From positions 1 through 64,000 of the forward strand of contig NZ_JAGQEG010000020.1 in the NCBI RefSeq assembly GCF_018305005.1: a stretch of DNA of 64,000 nt, given 5' to 3'. Positions 29,029 to 37,263 of the stretch are shown piece after piece (position 1 is the stretch's first letter; each line of letters starts with the position of its first letter). Source of the stretch: Collimonas silvisoli. GTDB lineage: Bacteria; Pseudomonadota; Gammaproteobacteria; Burkholderiales; Burkholderiaceae_D. Below the pieces are notes generated by a model. It was not told the DNA's origin. It saw only the letters and a program-made list of their open reading frames with translations, and did no database searches. Position numbers and translations under genes: made by a program.

Positions 29029-29517
29029 TCAGACCTCGGGCTTGAATTTCAGCACAGCGCCGTTCATGCAATAACGCAGGCCGGTAGGTTTCGGGCCGTC
29101 GTTAAACACATGGCCCAGATGGCCGCCGCAACGGCGGCAATGCACTTCGGTGCGGCGCATGCCGAGCGTAGTGTCGTCTCTGGTGGCGACTGCGTTCGGC
29201 AGCGGTTGCCAGAAGCTGGGCCAGCCGGTGCCGCTGTCGAATTTGTTCCTGGACGAAAAAAGCGCTAAATTACAGCCCGCACAGAAGAAGGTGCCGGCGC
29301 GTTTTTCATGGTCGAGCGGACTGGAAAAGGGCCGCTCGGTGCCTTCCTGCCGCAAGATCGCGTACTGGGTCGCGCTTAGGCGCTGTTTCCATTCGGCATC
29401 GGTATGCGTGACTTCAAACACTTCGGCGGCAACCGCCCGCCGGCTCCGGAGCGTCAGCAGCCCGCCCGCCAGCAACGCGGCGCCAGCCCTGAAAATGATA
29501 TTGCGTCGGCTAACCAT
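29029..29517 (-). CDS. msrB: Peptide methionine-R-sulfoxide reductase, exported
   Basis: 162 residues. The MsrB domain includes the zinc site CxxC pairs (CAGC near 75 and CRRCGG near 128), [23 protein letters not shown] and the catalytic cysteine in [11 protein letters not shown]. Unlike cytosolic MsrB (about 135 residues), it begins with [17 protein letters not shown], a Tat-type signal, so it likely repairs oxidised methionine in periplasmic proteins. The ATG has AAGGAG upstream. Confidence 0.95.
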   Translation of the reverse strand: MVSRRNIIFRAGAALLAGGLLTLRSRRAVAAEVFEVTHTDAEWKQRLSATQYAILRQEGTERPFSSPLDHEKRAGTFFCAGCNLALFSSRNKFDSGTGWPSFWQPLPNAVATRDDTTLGMRRTEVHCRRCGGHLGHVFNDGPKPTGLRYCMNGAVLKFKPEV

Positions 29518-29683
29518 GAGTGCATCTCCTTTGATTTTGAAACTGCATCACATTGGTATACGTGGGAATGAGGCTGGCGGATGCAAGCTGCTTATTGCGC
29601 AGGCCCTGATTCCAATCTAATCAAAAAGACGGATAATGCGAGTCCTGTTTTAATCGCACCCGGATTCCCAGACTCACCATGTG

Positions 29684-29701
29684 CATAATGATTAATTGAT
29701 A
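29684..29701. promoter_or_regulatory. Candidate Fur-box-like site upstream of the receptor gene
   Basis: CATAATGATTAATTGATA matches about half of the 19-base Fur consensus, including the run ATAATGAT. It is 22 bases before the receptor start. The region is AT-rich, so a chance match is possible. The downstream PnuC gene argues for a vitamin rather than iron, which lowers confidence. Confidence 0.3.
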
Positions 29702-29722
29702 TGTACATATAACAACAAAATA

Positions 29723-31999
29723 ATGACAAATAAAAAACAGCTATACCCCGCGTCTGGTCGTGGCTTGCCGTCGCCTGCCAGAAAAAAACTGCTGATTACA
29801 TTGATTGCCTCGGCCACAGCTGCCGCCCATATGGCGCACGCACAAAGCGCTTCCGATCGGGCAGAGACGGCGGCAACTGCTTCCGGGCGGCCACAAGTCA
29901 AGACGGATAACGCCGCGACCTTGCCGACCATTACCGTGACCGGCAGCGGAACCGGCACCGATAGTTATCGCAAGAAATCGGCCTCGATTGCGACATTCGG
30001 CGACGCTCCCTTGCTCGACACGCCCGCCTCGATTTCAGTCATCACGCGCAGCCAGCTGGACGATCAGCAGTCACGTCTGTTGAGCGAAGTGGTGCGCAAC
30101 GACGCTGCGGTCGGCGACAATTACACGCCGGTCGGCTACTACGAAAATTTCGCTATTCGCGGTTTTGCACTGGATCTGGCGTCCAGTTACCAGATCAACG
30201 GCATGAGCATTGCGGGGGAACAAAATGTGGCGCTCGAAAACAAAGAGAGCGTCGAAATCCTGAAAGGCCTGGCCGGTCTGCAAAGCGGCATGGCGGCGCC
30301 AGGCGGCTTGATCAACTATGTGACCAAGCGCCCGGCCGATGTGCGTTCGGTGACGCTGGAAACCGACTCGCGTGGCTCGCGTTACCTGGCCACCGATATC
30401 GGCGCCTTGTTTGGCGAACAAAAGCAATTCGGCCTGCGCATCAACGCTGCCCACGAAAGCCTGCATTCGTATGTGAACGACGCCGACGGCCAGCGCAATT
30501 TTGCCTCGCTGGCGGCCGATTGGGTGATCACGCCGCAGGCGCGGCTGCAATTCGACGCCGAATATCAACACCGCGAACAACGCTCAGCACCCGGTTATCA
30601 ACTGCTCGGCGGCACTGTCATCCCGAGCGATGTCTCGCCTTACAAGCTGCTGGGCGCGCAGCCGTGGGCCAAGCCGGTGACGATCAATTCCGTGAACCTG
30701 AATCTGCGCCTGGATCTCGATCTGACGCCGGATTGGCATGCGTATCTGGCGGCCAGCCGCAGCCGGGTGGTGATCGACGATAACTCGGCCTTCCCGTATG
30801 GCTGCGGTTACGGCAGCACTTGCGGCGCAGGCGGAACGCCAGCCCGCTATTTCAGCGCCAGCGGCGATTTCGATATCTACGACTATCGTTTCCCCGACGA
30901 TACACTGCGCAATGATCAATTGCAGGCTGTGCTGCAAGGGCGTCTGGATACTGGCAAGCTGCGCCATGAACTGACCTTGGGCGCGAGTGCTTTCCGCCGC
31001 ACCGTGGCGCAGAGCGATGGCGTCAATGAGTATGTCGGCAGCGATAATATTTATAACCCGAACCCGATCGTCTACGCGCCGTCGCCGTCGACGCCGGATG
31101 CGTCTTACCTGCGTCTCGACAGCCGGCAAAAATCCTTGTTTGCGGTAGACCGCCTCAGCTTCAATCCGCAATGGCAGCTGATTGCCGGCGCGCGCCAGGT
31201 GTGGGTCAATGAAAGGGCGCTCGACATCAGCGGCGCGGCGACGCGCACCACAGATAAAACCTTGCTTTTGCCGCAAATCGCCCTGGTCTACAAACCGCAA
31301 GCAGACCTGTCGCTGTACACCAGCTACAGCAAAGGTTTGACAATGGGCGGCCAGGCGCCGTGGTGGACCGAAAACGCCTATGCCTTTCTGGCGCCGACCG
31401 TGTCGCGCCAGATCGAGGCCGGCGTCAAATACGACTGGCGCGACCAGCTCAGCCTGAGCGCGGCGATATTCCAGATGAGCAAACCTTACGAATATCCAAA
31501 GCCGGATGAGAATGGTTTTACCTATGTCCAGCAAGGCACCGAAACCCATAGAGGGATAGAGCTAAATGCAGCCGGCCAGGTCAGCAAACAATTGCGCCTG
31601 ACCGCCAGCCTGGCCTTGATTCAGGCCCGCGCCGAGGATACCGGCACCGCGGCTTACGACGGCCATCAGGCCATCAACGTGCCGCGGCTGCGCGCCGCCC
31701 TGTATGCCGCCTATACCGTGCCGCAGATCAGCGGCCTGAGCGTGCTGGGCGGCTGGCAATACAGCGCCGGCAAGGCGGCCACGCGGGAAGGCAATGTCGA
31801 AGTACCGGCCTATCATGTGTTCAATGCCGGCATGCGCTACAAAACCAGTTGGCAGGGCCACGCCACGGTGCTGCGCCTGAGCGTCGACAATCTGTTCGAC
31901 AAGCGTTATTGGAAAGATGTCGGCGAATACATAGGCGACGGCTATCTGCACCTGGGCGCACCGCGCACGGCGCGTTTGTCGGTTCAGTACGACTTCTAA
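29723..31999 (+). CDS. TonB-dependent receptor, siderophore-receptor type
   Basis: 758 residues from ATG 29723. Signal peptide to about residue 39 (AHMAHAQ). The plug domain has LDTPASISVITRSQLDDQQ, YENFAIRGF and GLAGLQSGMAAPGGLINYVTKRP, all typical of FhuE/FpvA-type receptors. The barrel includes DLSLYTSYSKGLTMGGQAPW and ends LSVQYDF. No Shine-Dalgarno sequence is clear. It is followed after 31 bases by a kinase and PnuC, so the ligand may be a vitamin or nucleoside-like compound instead of a siderophore. No TPP, B12 or other riboswitch is visible upstream. Confidence 0.9.
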   Translation: MTNKKQLYPASGRGLPSPARKKLLITLIASATAAAHMAHAQSASDRAETAATASGRPQVKTDNAATLPTITVTGSGTGTDSYRKKSASIATFGDAPLLDTPASISVITRSQLDDQQSRLLSEVVRNDAAVGDNYTPVGYYENFAIRGFALDLASSYQINGMSIAGEQNVALENKESVEILKGLAGLQSGMAAPGGLINYVTKRPADVRSVTLETDSRGSRYLATDIGALFGEQKQFGLRINAAHESLHSYVNDADGQRNFASLAADWVITPQARLQFDAEYQHREQRSAPGYQLLGGTVIPSDVSPYKLLGAQPWAKPVTINSVNLNLRLDLDLTPDWHAYLAASRSRVVIDDNSAFPYGCGYGSTCGAGGTPARYFSASGDFDIYDYRFPDDTLRNDQLQAVLQGRLDTGKLRHELTLGASAFRRTVAQSDGVNEYVGSDNIYNPNPIVYAPSPSTPDASYLRLDSRQKSLFAVDRLSFNPQWQLIAGARQVWVNERALDISGAATRTTDKTLLLPQIALVYKPQADLSLYTSYSKGLTMGGQAPWWTENAYAFLAPTVSRQIEAGVKYDWRDQLSLSAAIFQMSKPYEYPKPDENGFTYVQQGTETHRGIELNAAGQVSKQLRLTASLALIQARAEDTGTAAYDGHQAINVPRLRAALYAAYTVPQISGLSVLGGWQYSAGKAATREGNVEVPAYHVFNAGMRYKTSWQGHATVLRLSVDNLFDKRYWKDVGEYIGDGYLHLGAPRTARLSVQYDF

Positions 32000-32030
32000 T
32001 CCGGATCGGGAAATTTAGGAAACACGCTGC

Positions 32031-33251
32031 ATGAGCGACGCAAGACAAAATGACGCTATCGACAATGGCATGCCAACGGTATTGAGCCACGGCATGGGGC
32101 TGGATGCGGTGACGCCGAGCTGGCCTGCACTGACGCTGGATGAAGTGGCTCGGCTGTCGCGCCGCTATCCCCAGATCGGCATGGTCAAGCGCCTGAACTG
32201 GCATAGCCCGCGGCCGTTTTCAAGCGCCTGCGTGGCCGACACCGAATCGGGGCCGGTATTTGTGAAGCGCTTGCTGCAGCAGATCCGGACTGCCGATGAG
32301 CTGATGGAAGAGCACCGCTTCATGGCGCATCTGCGGCAGCACGGGCTGGCGGTCAGCGAGGTGTTGCAAGCCAGCGACGGCAGCACGGCTTCTGCCGACG
32401 GCGACTGGACCTACGAAGTGCAACGCGTCGGCCAGGGAGTGGACCGCTATCGCGACGCTACCTCATGGACCCCTTTTGTCAGCACGGCGGATGCGGCGGC
32501 GGCAGGCAGTGCGCTGGCCATGCTGCATCTTGCCGCACGCGGCTACGATGCGCCCGCGCGCAGCACCAAATTGCTGGCCTCCGGCTTTACCCTGTTCAAT
32601 ACCGAAGATCCGCAACAAGTGCTGCAGCGGACCGGCCGTTACATACAGGAACGGCCGGCATTGGCCGACTATCTGGCGCAGCGCGACTGGCAACAGGATG
32701 TGACGCGCGTATTGCTGCCGTTTCACGCGCGCTTGAGCCCTATGTTGCATGGCTTGACGCCCTTGTGGACGCATAACGACTGGCATGCTTCCAACCTGTT
32801 ATGGCAGGCGCGCGGGCGGTCTGCGGTGACGACAGTGCTCGATTTCGGCCTGGCCGACCGTACTTGCGCAGTCTACGATCTTGCCATCGCCATCGAGCGC
32901 AACCTGATCGAATGGCTGGCGTTGCCATCGACGCCGGTGCCGCTCGACCAGCGGGCGCTGGTGCATATCGATCAGCTGGACGCCATGCTCGATGCTTATG
33001 AAGCAGTGCGGCCATTGTCTGCGCTGGAAGCCGCCGCGTTGGCGGCGCTGCTGCCGGTGGTGCATGCCGAATTCGCGCTGTCGGAGCTGGCTTACTTTCA
33101 CGGCGTGCAGAAATCCGCCGAGAATTCGGCGCTGGCCTACGATACTTATTTCCTCGGTCACGCCGAGTGGTTTAATAGCGATGCCGGCGAATATCTGCTG
33201 GATCATCTGCAGCGTCGCTGCAACCGTAAAATTCATCGACAGGAGTCTTGA
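32031..33251 (+). CDS. APH/ThiK-like small-molecule kinase
   Basis: 406 residues with an aminoglycoside phosphotransferase fold. The catalytic loop is THNDWHASNLLW (about residues 245-256), the metal-binding aspartate is in VLDFGLADRT (about 268), and an N-lobe lysine is in VFVKRLLQQI. Relatives phosphorylate aminoglycosides, homoserine, thiamine or other small alcohols. It sits between the outer-membrane receptor and PnuC, and its stop codon overlaps the pnuC start (TGATG), so it most likely traps an imported vitamin by phosphorylation. The substrate is an inference. Confidence 0.85.
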   Translation: MSDARQNDAIDNGMPTVLSHGMGLDAVTPSWPALTLDEVARLSRRYPQIGMVKRLNWHSPRPFSSACVADTESGPVFVKRLLQQIRTADELMEEHRFMAHLRQHGLAVSEVLQASDGSTASADGDWTYEVQRVGQGVDRYRDATSWTPFVSTADAAAAGSALAMLHLAARGYDAPARSTKLLASGFTLFNTEDPQQVLQRTGRYIQERPALADYLAQRDWQQDVTRVLLPFHARLSPMLHGLTPLWTHNDWHASNLLWQARGRSAVTTVLDFGLADRTCAVYDLAIAIERNLIEWLALPSTPVPLDQRALVHIDQLDAMLDAYEAVRPLSALEAAALAALLPVVHAEFALSELAYFHGVQKSAENSALAYDTYFLGHAEWFNSDAGEYLLDHLQRRCNRKIHRQES

Positions 33252-33853
33252 TGTCAGGTTTGGAAATCAGCGCCGTCATAGTGAGCGCACTGGCCGTCTG
33301 GCTGACCGCCCGCCGCCATCTATGGTGCTGGCCGATCGGCCTGGTCTCGGTGCTGCTGTATGCGCGGATTTTTTTCGCCGCCAAGCTCTACTCCGATTTG
33401 TTGCTGCAATTGATCTTTGCCGTCATGCAGCTGTACGGCTGGTGGCAGTGGAGCAGCAGCAGGGGGAATAGTCAGCACAACGATCAGCACCATATACAGC
33501 CGCAGCGCCTCTCCAGGTCAGGCTGGCTGGCGGGTTTGCTGGCGGGGGCGCTTGGCAGCGCATTGCTGGGTTACGTCATGGCCAGCTTTACCGACGCCCA
33601 CATCCCCTGGCTGGACTCGGCGCTGACCAGTTTCAGCCTGGTGGCCCAGTTCTGGATGGCGCGCAAATATGTCGCCAACTGGTGGCTGTGGATTGCGGTC
33701 GACATCATCTATGTCGGCGTGTATATCTATAAAAACCTGAACCTGACCGCCGGTTTGTATGCGGCTTTCATCGTGCTGGCAGTCATCGGCTTGCGTAACT
33801 GGCAGCGCCAGCTGGTCGTGCATCAACCGGCAAACGCTGCCGCAGCGCTCTAA
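33251..33853 (+). CDS. pnuC: PnuC-family vitamin transporter
   Basis: 200 residues with about seven membrane spans. Typical PnuC features include WLTARRHLWCWPIGLVSVLL at the N-terminus, LYSDLLLQLIFAVMQLYGWW, and a C-terminal NWWLWIAVDIIYVGVYIYKN with the WxxW-type substrate-binding tryptophans. PnuC proteins are facilitators for nicotinamide riboside; close relatives carry thiamine (PnuT) or riboflavin (PnuX), and uptake is driven by intracellular phosphorylation. The adjacent kinase fits that mechanism. Start ATG 33251 overlaps the previous stop, with AGGAG upstream. Confidence 0.92.
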   Translation: MSGLEISAVIVSALAVWLTARRHLWCWPIGLVSVLLYARIFFAAKLYSDLLLQLIFAVMQLYGWWQWSSSRGNSQHNDQHHIQPQRLSRSGWLAGLLAGALGSALLGYVMASFTDAHIPWLDSALTSFSLVAQFWMARKYVANWWLWIAVDIIYVGVYIYKNLNLTAGLYAAFIVLAVIGLRNWQRQLVVHQPANAAAAL

Positions 33854-33866
33854 TCCAAGCTGCAGT

Positions 33867-35096
33867 CTAAGCGGTCTTCACGCGCAGCTTTTGCGCCCAA
33901 GCCAGCGCTGACAGATGCGCCAGGTTGACCTCCATCGGGCTGATCTTGAGTGCGCCGGCCAACGGCCCGAGCAGCGGTGAATTCAGTTCGCAAGCCTCGG
34001 CCAGCGCTACGTATTGGCCATATGGTCCGGCACGGGTCAGCAGTGCCTCGGCCACCTGGTCGGACAATTTGATATTGGCCAGAACCTCTTCCATGCTGAC
34101 ACCCAGCAGGCGATCCAGCAGCGAAAAAATACCGGCGACAAACAGGCTTTCCGATTCGCCCCTAGGCAGATATTTTTGTCCGAGCAACTCCGAGAAACGT
34201 CCGCGGATGATCGCGGTTTCCATCAGTACCGGCGAATAGCCGCTGCTGCTGGCGGTCGCCAGCAATAGAGACAGCCATTGGAACAGCGCCTCATAGCCTA
34301 GCAAGGCGAGGGCGCCGCGCAATGACTGTACTTCTGCTTTCAAGCCGAACGCGGCGGAATTGATAAAGCGCAGCAATTCGTAGGACAAGCCAGGATCGCG
34401 CTTGAACATTTCTTCGATCTTTTGCAGATTATCGTTCCTGGCGACCATGTTCATGATTTGCACGATGATCTGTTGCGCCGGATTCAAGCCTGTGGCGCGT
34501 TTGCCGGGGCGCGGCGTCAGGTGCAGTTTGCCGACGAAAGCGTCCAGTCCCAGCATGGCGCAGGCGTCATAGTCCTGCCAGCTGCTGACCGGCCGCCCGA
34601 CCATGCGCAGCGACGATTTTTTTAGCGCGGCGTAGCGGCGCGCCTGCGCCGCAAAATCGCCGGCGGAAAAACGTACTTCAAGATGCGAGATATCAGTGGG
34701 CAGCGCGCTGGACAACACTGCGCCTGCCAGCTCGGCGTCGCGTAACGATATGCCATAACCCTGAGCGCGCAAGGCTGTTACGGCAGCCGATGTATCGGGA
34801 TCGGCAAGGTCGCTGTGCTTGAGCGTCAGCACCGTGCTGGCGGCCGGCATTCTTTTAATCGCCTCGCTGTTAAGCAGAGCCGGAGACACCTCCAGGAATA
34901 GCAGTTTGTTGCCCAGCAGCCAGTGGCCTTGCTCGCTGCTTAATTGATCGGCGACGAAAGTCAGCAAGCCATGCAAATCCTCTCCATTCGGCTGCGCATC
35001 GTCGCCGCGGACTTCCTGCCAAGTCAGCTCGTAACCGACAACGCCTTGTTTCGGATCAAGCAGAGGTTCTCGAACTATGAAATTTTCATTACTCAT
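33867..35096 (-). CDS. EAL-like/HDOD signalling protein (YuxH type)
   Basis: 409 residues. The N-terminal part (about 1-195) resembles a degenerate EAL domain of the YuxH type (FIVREPLLDPKQGVVGYEL) and lacks the EAL catalytic residues. The C-terminal part is an HDOD domain (about 200-400): IMNMVARNDNLQKIEEMFKR, DPGLSYELLRFINSAAFG, LRGALALLGYEALFQWL. Such proteins act in c-di-GMP-linked or motility signalling without phosphodiesterase activity. It is convergent with pnuC and divergent from the first fimbrial operon, which might be coincidental. Confidence 0.88.
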   Translation of the reverse strand: MSNENFIVREPLLDPKQGVVGYELTWQEVRGDDAQPNGEDLHGLLTFVADQLSSEQGHWLLGNKLLFLEVSPALLNSEAIKRMPAASTVLTLKHSDLADPDTSAAVTALRAQGYGISLRDAELAGAVLSSALPTDISHLEVRFSAGDFAAQARRYAALKKSSLRMVGRPVSSWQDYDACAMLGLDAFVGKLHLTPRPGKRATGLNPAQQIIVQIMNMVARNDNLQKIEEMFKRDPGLSYELLRFINSAAFGLKAEVQSLRGALALLGYEALFQWLSLLLATASSSGYSPVLMETAIIRGRFSELLGQKYLPRGESESLFVAGIFSLLDRLLGVSMEEVLANIKLSDQVAEALLTRAGPYGQYVALAEACELNSPLLGPLAGALKISPMEVNLAHLSALAWAQKLRVKTA

Positions 35097-35656
35097 CTTG
35101 GTTTTTTATAGTGAATGGTGGAGGAGGGTAGGAGATCAGATTTTTCTGAACAGTGTTTTCAAACAATCAGTGTTTCTAAGCCATCGGTGTTTCTAAGCCA
35201 TCGGTGTTTCTAATCCATCTGCGCTTCTAATCCACGTTAACGGCTGTTTTCTCGAAAAATTAAGCAAATGGCTCTATCCACGTGGAAATGTGTCATGGAG
35301 TCGGAAGAAAGATGTCGTATTGTTACGACAAAATTGCATATTATCAACAAGCATCCAATTTGTTTTTGATTGGCAATTGATTGCTCTCTAGATTTATATG
35401 GTTTTTGAATATCGCCCGGAGAGGCAGGTCAGGACTGGCTTTGCGACATTTAATTGATTGTTATAAGCAGTAATAATCTCGCAATTTGCCTTGAATTTTT
35501 AAGTTGTTTGTTGCTGATGAATAACTAATTATAATTAATAATTGTTAAACATTGTTATATATGTATTTTTGTGAATTTTTACCCCTAGAATGTGTTTCGC
35601 CGTGTTGGCAATTCATTAATGTGAATAGAACATCAACTTTATATCTGAGGGTAATA
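35097..35656. other. AT-rich intergenic region before fimbrial operon 1
   Basis: 560 bases, much more AT-rich than the surroundings. It contains a four-unit tandem repeat at 35171-35236 and, near its end, a leader shared with operon 2 (TCAACTTTAT shortly before the pilin gene). It should hold the operon promoter; no certain -10/-35 pair was identified and no inverted repeats of a fimS-type invertible switch were seen. Confidence 0.5.
35171..35236. repeat. 17-bp tandem repeat, about four units
   Basis: Units TGTTTCTAAGCCATCGG at 35171-35187 and 35188-35204 are identical. The third (35205-35221) and the partial fourth (35222-35236) are diverged. It sits about 75 bases upstream of the HDOD gene start and 420 bases before the pilin gene. 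Function unknown; copy number may vary by slippage. Confidence 0.85.
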
Positions 35657-36196
35657 ATGAAACAAATGACTATCGCTAAATTGGTTGCAGTTGCTGCTGC
35701 AGGTCTGTTGTCCCAAGCGGCCTTCGCCGACGGCGGCACGATCAATTTCAACGGCCGGATCGTCGACTCCCCATGTTCGATCGCTCCAGCCAGCCAAAAC
35801 ATGACTGTGCCAATGGGTACGGTTTCCCGCGCAGTGCTGAACGGCGCCGCCGGCAAGAAGGCCACACCATCGAAGTTCCAGATACTGCTGCAAAACTGCG
35901 GTGCGACTGCCAAAGGCGCAACCGTCACTTTCACCGGCACAGCCGATGCCAACGTGACCGACGACCTGGGCCTGGCCAACGCTGGCCAGGTAGGCGTTAC
36001 TGCTGCAACTGGCGTCGCCATCGAACTGGGCGACTCTGCCGGCACCAAGATCCCTGTCGGTTCGGCATCGGGCACCTACGTGTTGGGCTTGGGCGACAAT
36101 CCTTTGAACTTCCAAGCTACCTACGTTTCGACTGGCCCTGCAGTCACCGTCGGTCCAGCTAACTCAAGCGCGCAGTTCGTTGTTACTTACCTGTAA
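35657..36196 (+). CDS. Type 1-type fimbrial major subunit, operon 1
   Basis: 179 residues from ATG 35657 with GAGGG upstream. Signal peptide to about residue 24 (AAFADGG). The mature pilin begins GGTINFNGRIVDSPCSIAP with the first conserved cysteine; the second is in LLQNCGATAKG. The alternating hydrophobic N-terminal strand after the signal is the donor strand. The protein ends QFVVTYL, carrying the penultimate tyrosine of chaperone-usher pilins. It is polymerised outside the cell as the fimbrial shaft. Confidence 0.94.
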   Translation: MKQMTIAKLVAVAAAGLLSQAAFADGGTINFNGRIVDSPCSIAPASQNMTVPMGTVSRAVLNGAAGKKATPSKFQILLQNCGATAKGATVTFTGTADANVTDDLGLANAGQVGVTAATGVAIELGDSAGTKIPVGSASGTYVLGLGDNPLNFQATYVSTGPAVTVGPANSSAQFVVTYL

Positions 36197-36294
36197 GCAG
36201 CGTCCCTGGCAAAAATCCTATAACTGCATTTCTTCATCTCTGTGTGACGGGATGAAGTGCCGGGCGCTTGCTAAGGCCAGGCTTTGAGGATGCG

Positions 36295-36325
36295 CCGGCG
36301 TGCCGCAACGGTAACGGCACGCCGG
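36295..36325 (+). promoter_or_regulatory. Stem-loop between pilin and chaperone genes, operon 1
   Basis: CCGGCGTGCCG pairs perfectly with CGGCACGCCGG (11 bp) around a nine-base loop CAACGGTAA. It stands in the 226-base gap after the major pilin gene with no U tract. The likely role is to protect the pilin mRNA 3' end or to attenuate read-through, so that pilin outnumbers chaperone and usher. Conserved in operon 2 with wobble pairs. Confidence 0.7.
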
Positions 36326-36422
36326 CCATCATTTTCCCGCTACCCATGCATCAATTTGTGAGCACGTGGCAATTGCTTGCTTAGAAATTTGTGCATAGGA
36401 CATTTGATAGACGAGGTTTTCC

Positions 36423-37166
36423 ATGTTGAGCAAACGATTCATCACTTCCGCCATTCTCGGCAGCGCGCTGGCAATCTGCACGCTGGCGGCCAACGCCAGT
36501 GTGATGCTGGGCGGCACCCGCGTGATCCTGGGCGAGAAAGACCGGCAGGCGTCGATTCCGCTGAAGAACACCGGCAGCTCGCCGTATGTGGTGCAGACCT
36601 GGGTCGACGCCGGCGAAGGCAAGAACAAGGCGCCGCTGCTGGTGACGCCGCCTTTGTCGCGGCTCGATCCGGGCGCGGAAAACATCTTGCGCATCGTGCG
36701 CATTTCGGGCGACTTGCCGAGCGATCGCGAATCGGTGTTCTGGCTCAACGTCAAGGAAATCCCCGAAAAATCGGATCAGCCGAATGTGCTGCAAATCGCG
36801 GTGCGCACCCGCATCAAGATTTTCTACCGGCCGGCAGGCCTGACCGGCAAGCCGGATGAGGCACGCGGCCTGATCACGTTGGCGGTGGTGCCGGGCGAGG
36901 ACGGCAAGGGCGCGGCGCTGCGGGTCAGCAATCCGAGCGCTTATAACGTGACGTTTACCGGTTTCAAGATCAATGGCAACAAAGAACAGACCAAGGCTGG
37001 CATGGCGCCGCCTTTCGGTGCGCTTGATTTTCCGCTGACCGCGATCAGCAGCCCGCAGGCAATCGATGTCAGCTACACCACCATCAACGACTACGGCGGC
37101 GAAACGCCGGAAGTTGTGACCAAGGCTGCGGTTGCCGGTGCAACGCCTGCTGTCGCCGGCAAATAG
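36423..37166 (+). CDS. Fimbrial periplasmic chaperone, operon 1
   Basis: 247 residues. Signal peptide to about residue 22 (LAANAS). PapD-like fold: SVMLGGTRVILGEKDRQASI with the conserved arginine, then RLDPGAENILRIVRI, VFWLNVKEIPEKS, LQIAVRTRIKIFYRP, and the C-terminal domain VSNPSAYNVTFTGFKI. It delivers subunits to the usher by donor-strand complementation. The ATG follows GAGG. Confidence 0.95.
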   Translation: MLSKRFITSAILGSALAICTLAANASVMLGGTRVILGEKDRQASIPLKNTGSSPYVVQTWVDAGEGKNKAPLLVTPPLSRLDPGAENILRIVRISGDLPSDRESVFWLNVKEIPEKSDQPNVLQIAVRTRIKIFYRPAGLTGKPDEARGLITLAVVPGEDGKGAALRVSNPSAYNVTFTGFKINGNKEQTKAGMAPPFGALDFPLTAISSPQAIDVSYTTINDYGGETPEVVTKAAVAGATPAVAGK

Positions 37167-37263
37167 GCACCGTCGCGATTCACAGGTAATTCACACGTAG
37201 CGCCAAGTCCTGTTAAGGCAAGTCAGTCTGTCGCGCAAGGCAGAAATAAAGGAAGGGAAAGCT

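Noticed and set aside
29640-29722. TPP or cobalamin riboswitch before the receptor-kinase-pnuC operon
   Set aside because: I looked for CTGAGA/ACCTGA-type THI box elements and B12-box sequence and found none; the leader is too short and AT-rich.
35171-35236. CRISPR array
   Set aside because: The repeats are directly adjacent 17-bp units with no spacers, and no cas genes exist in the window.
35097-35656. Invertible fimS-like promoter switch
   Set aside because: No matching inverted repeats flanking a segment and no fimB/fimE-type recombinase in the window.
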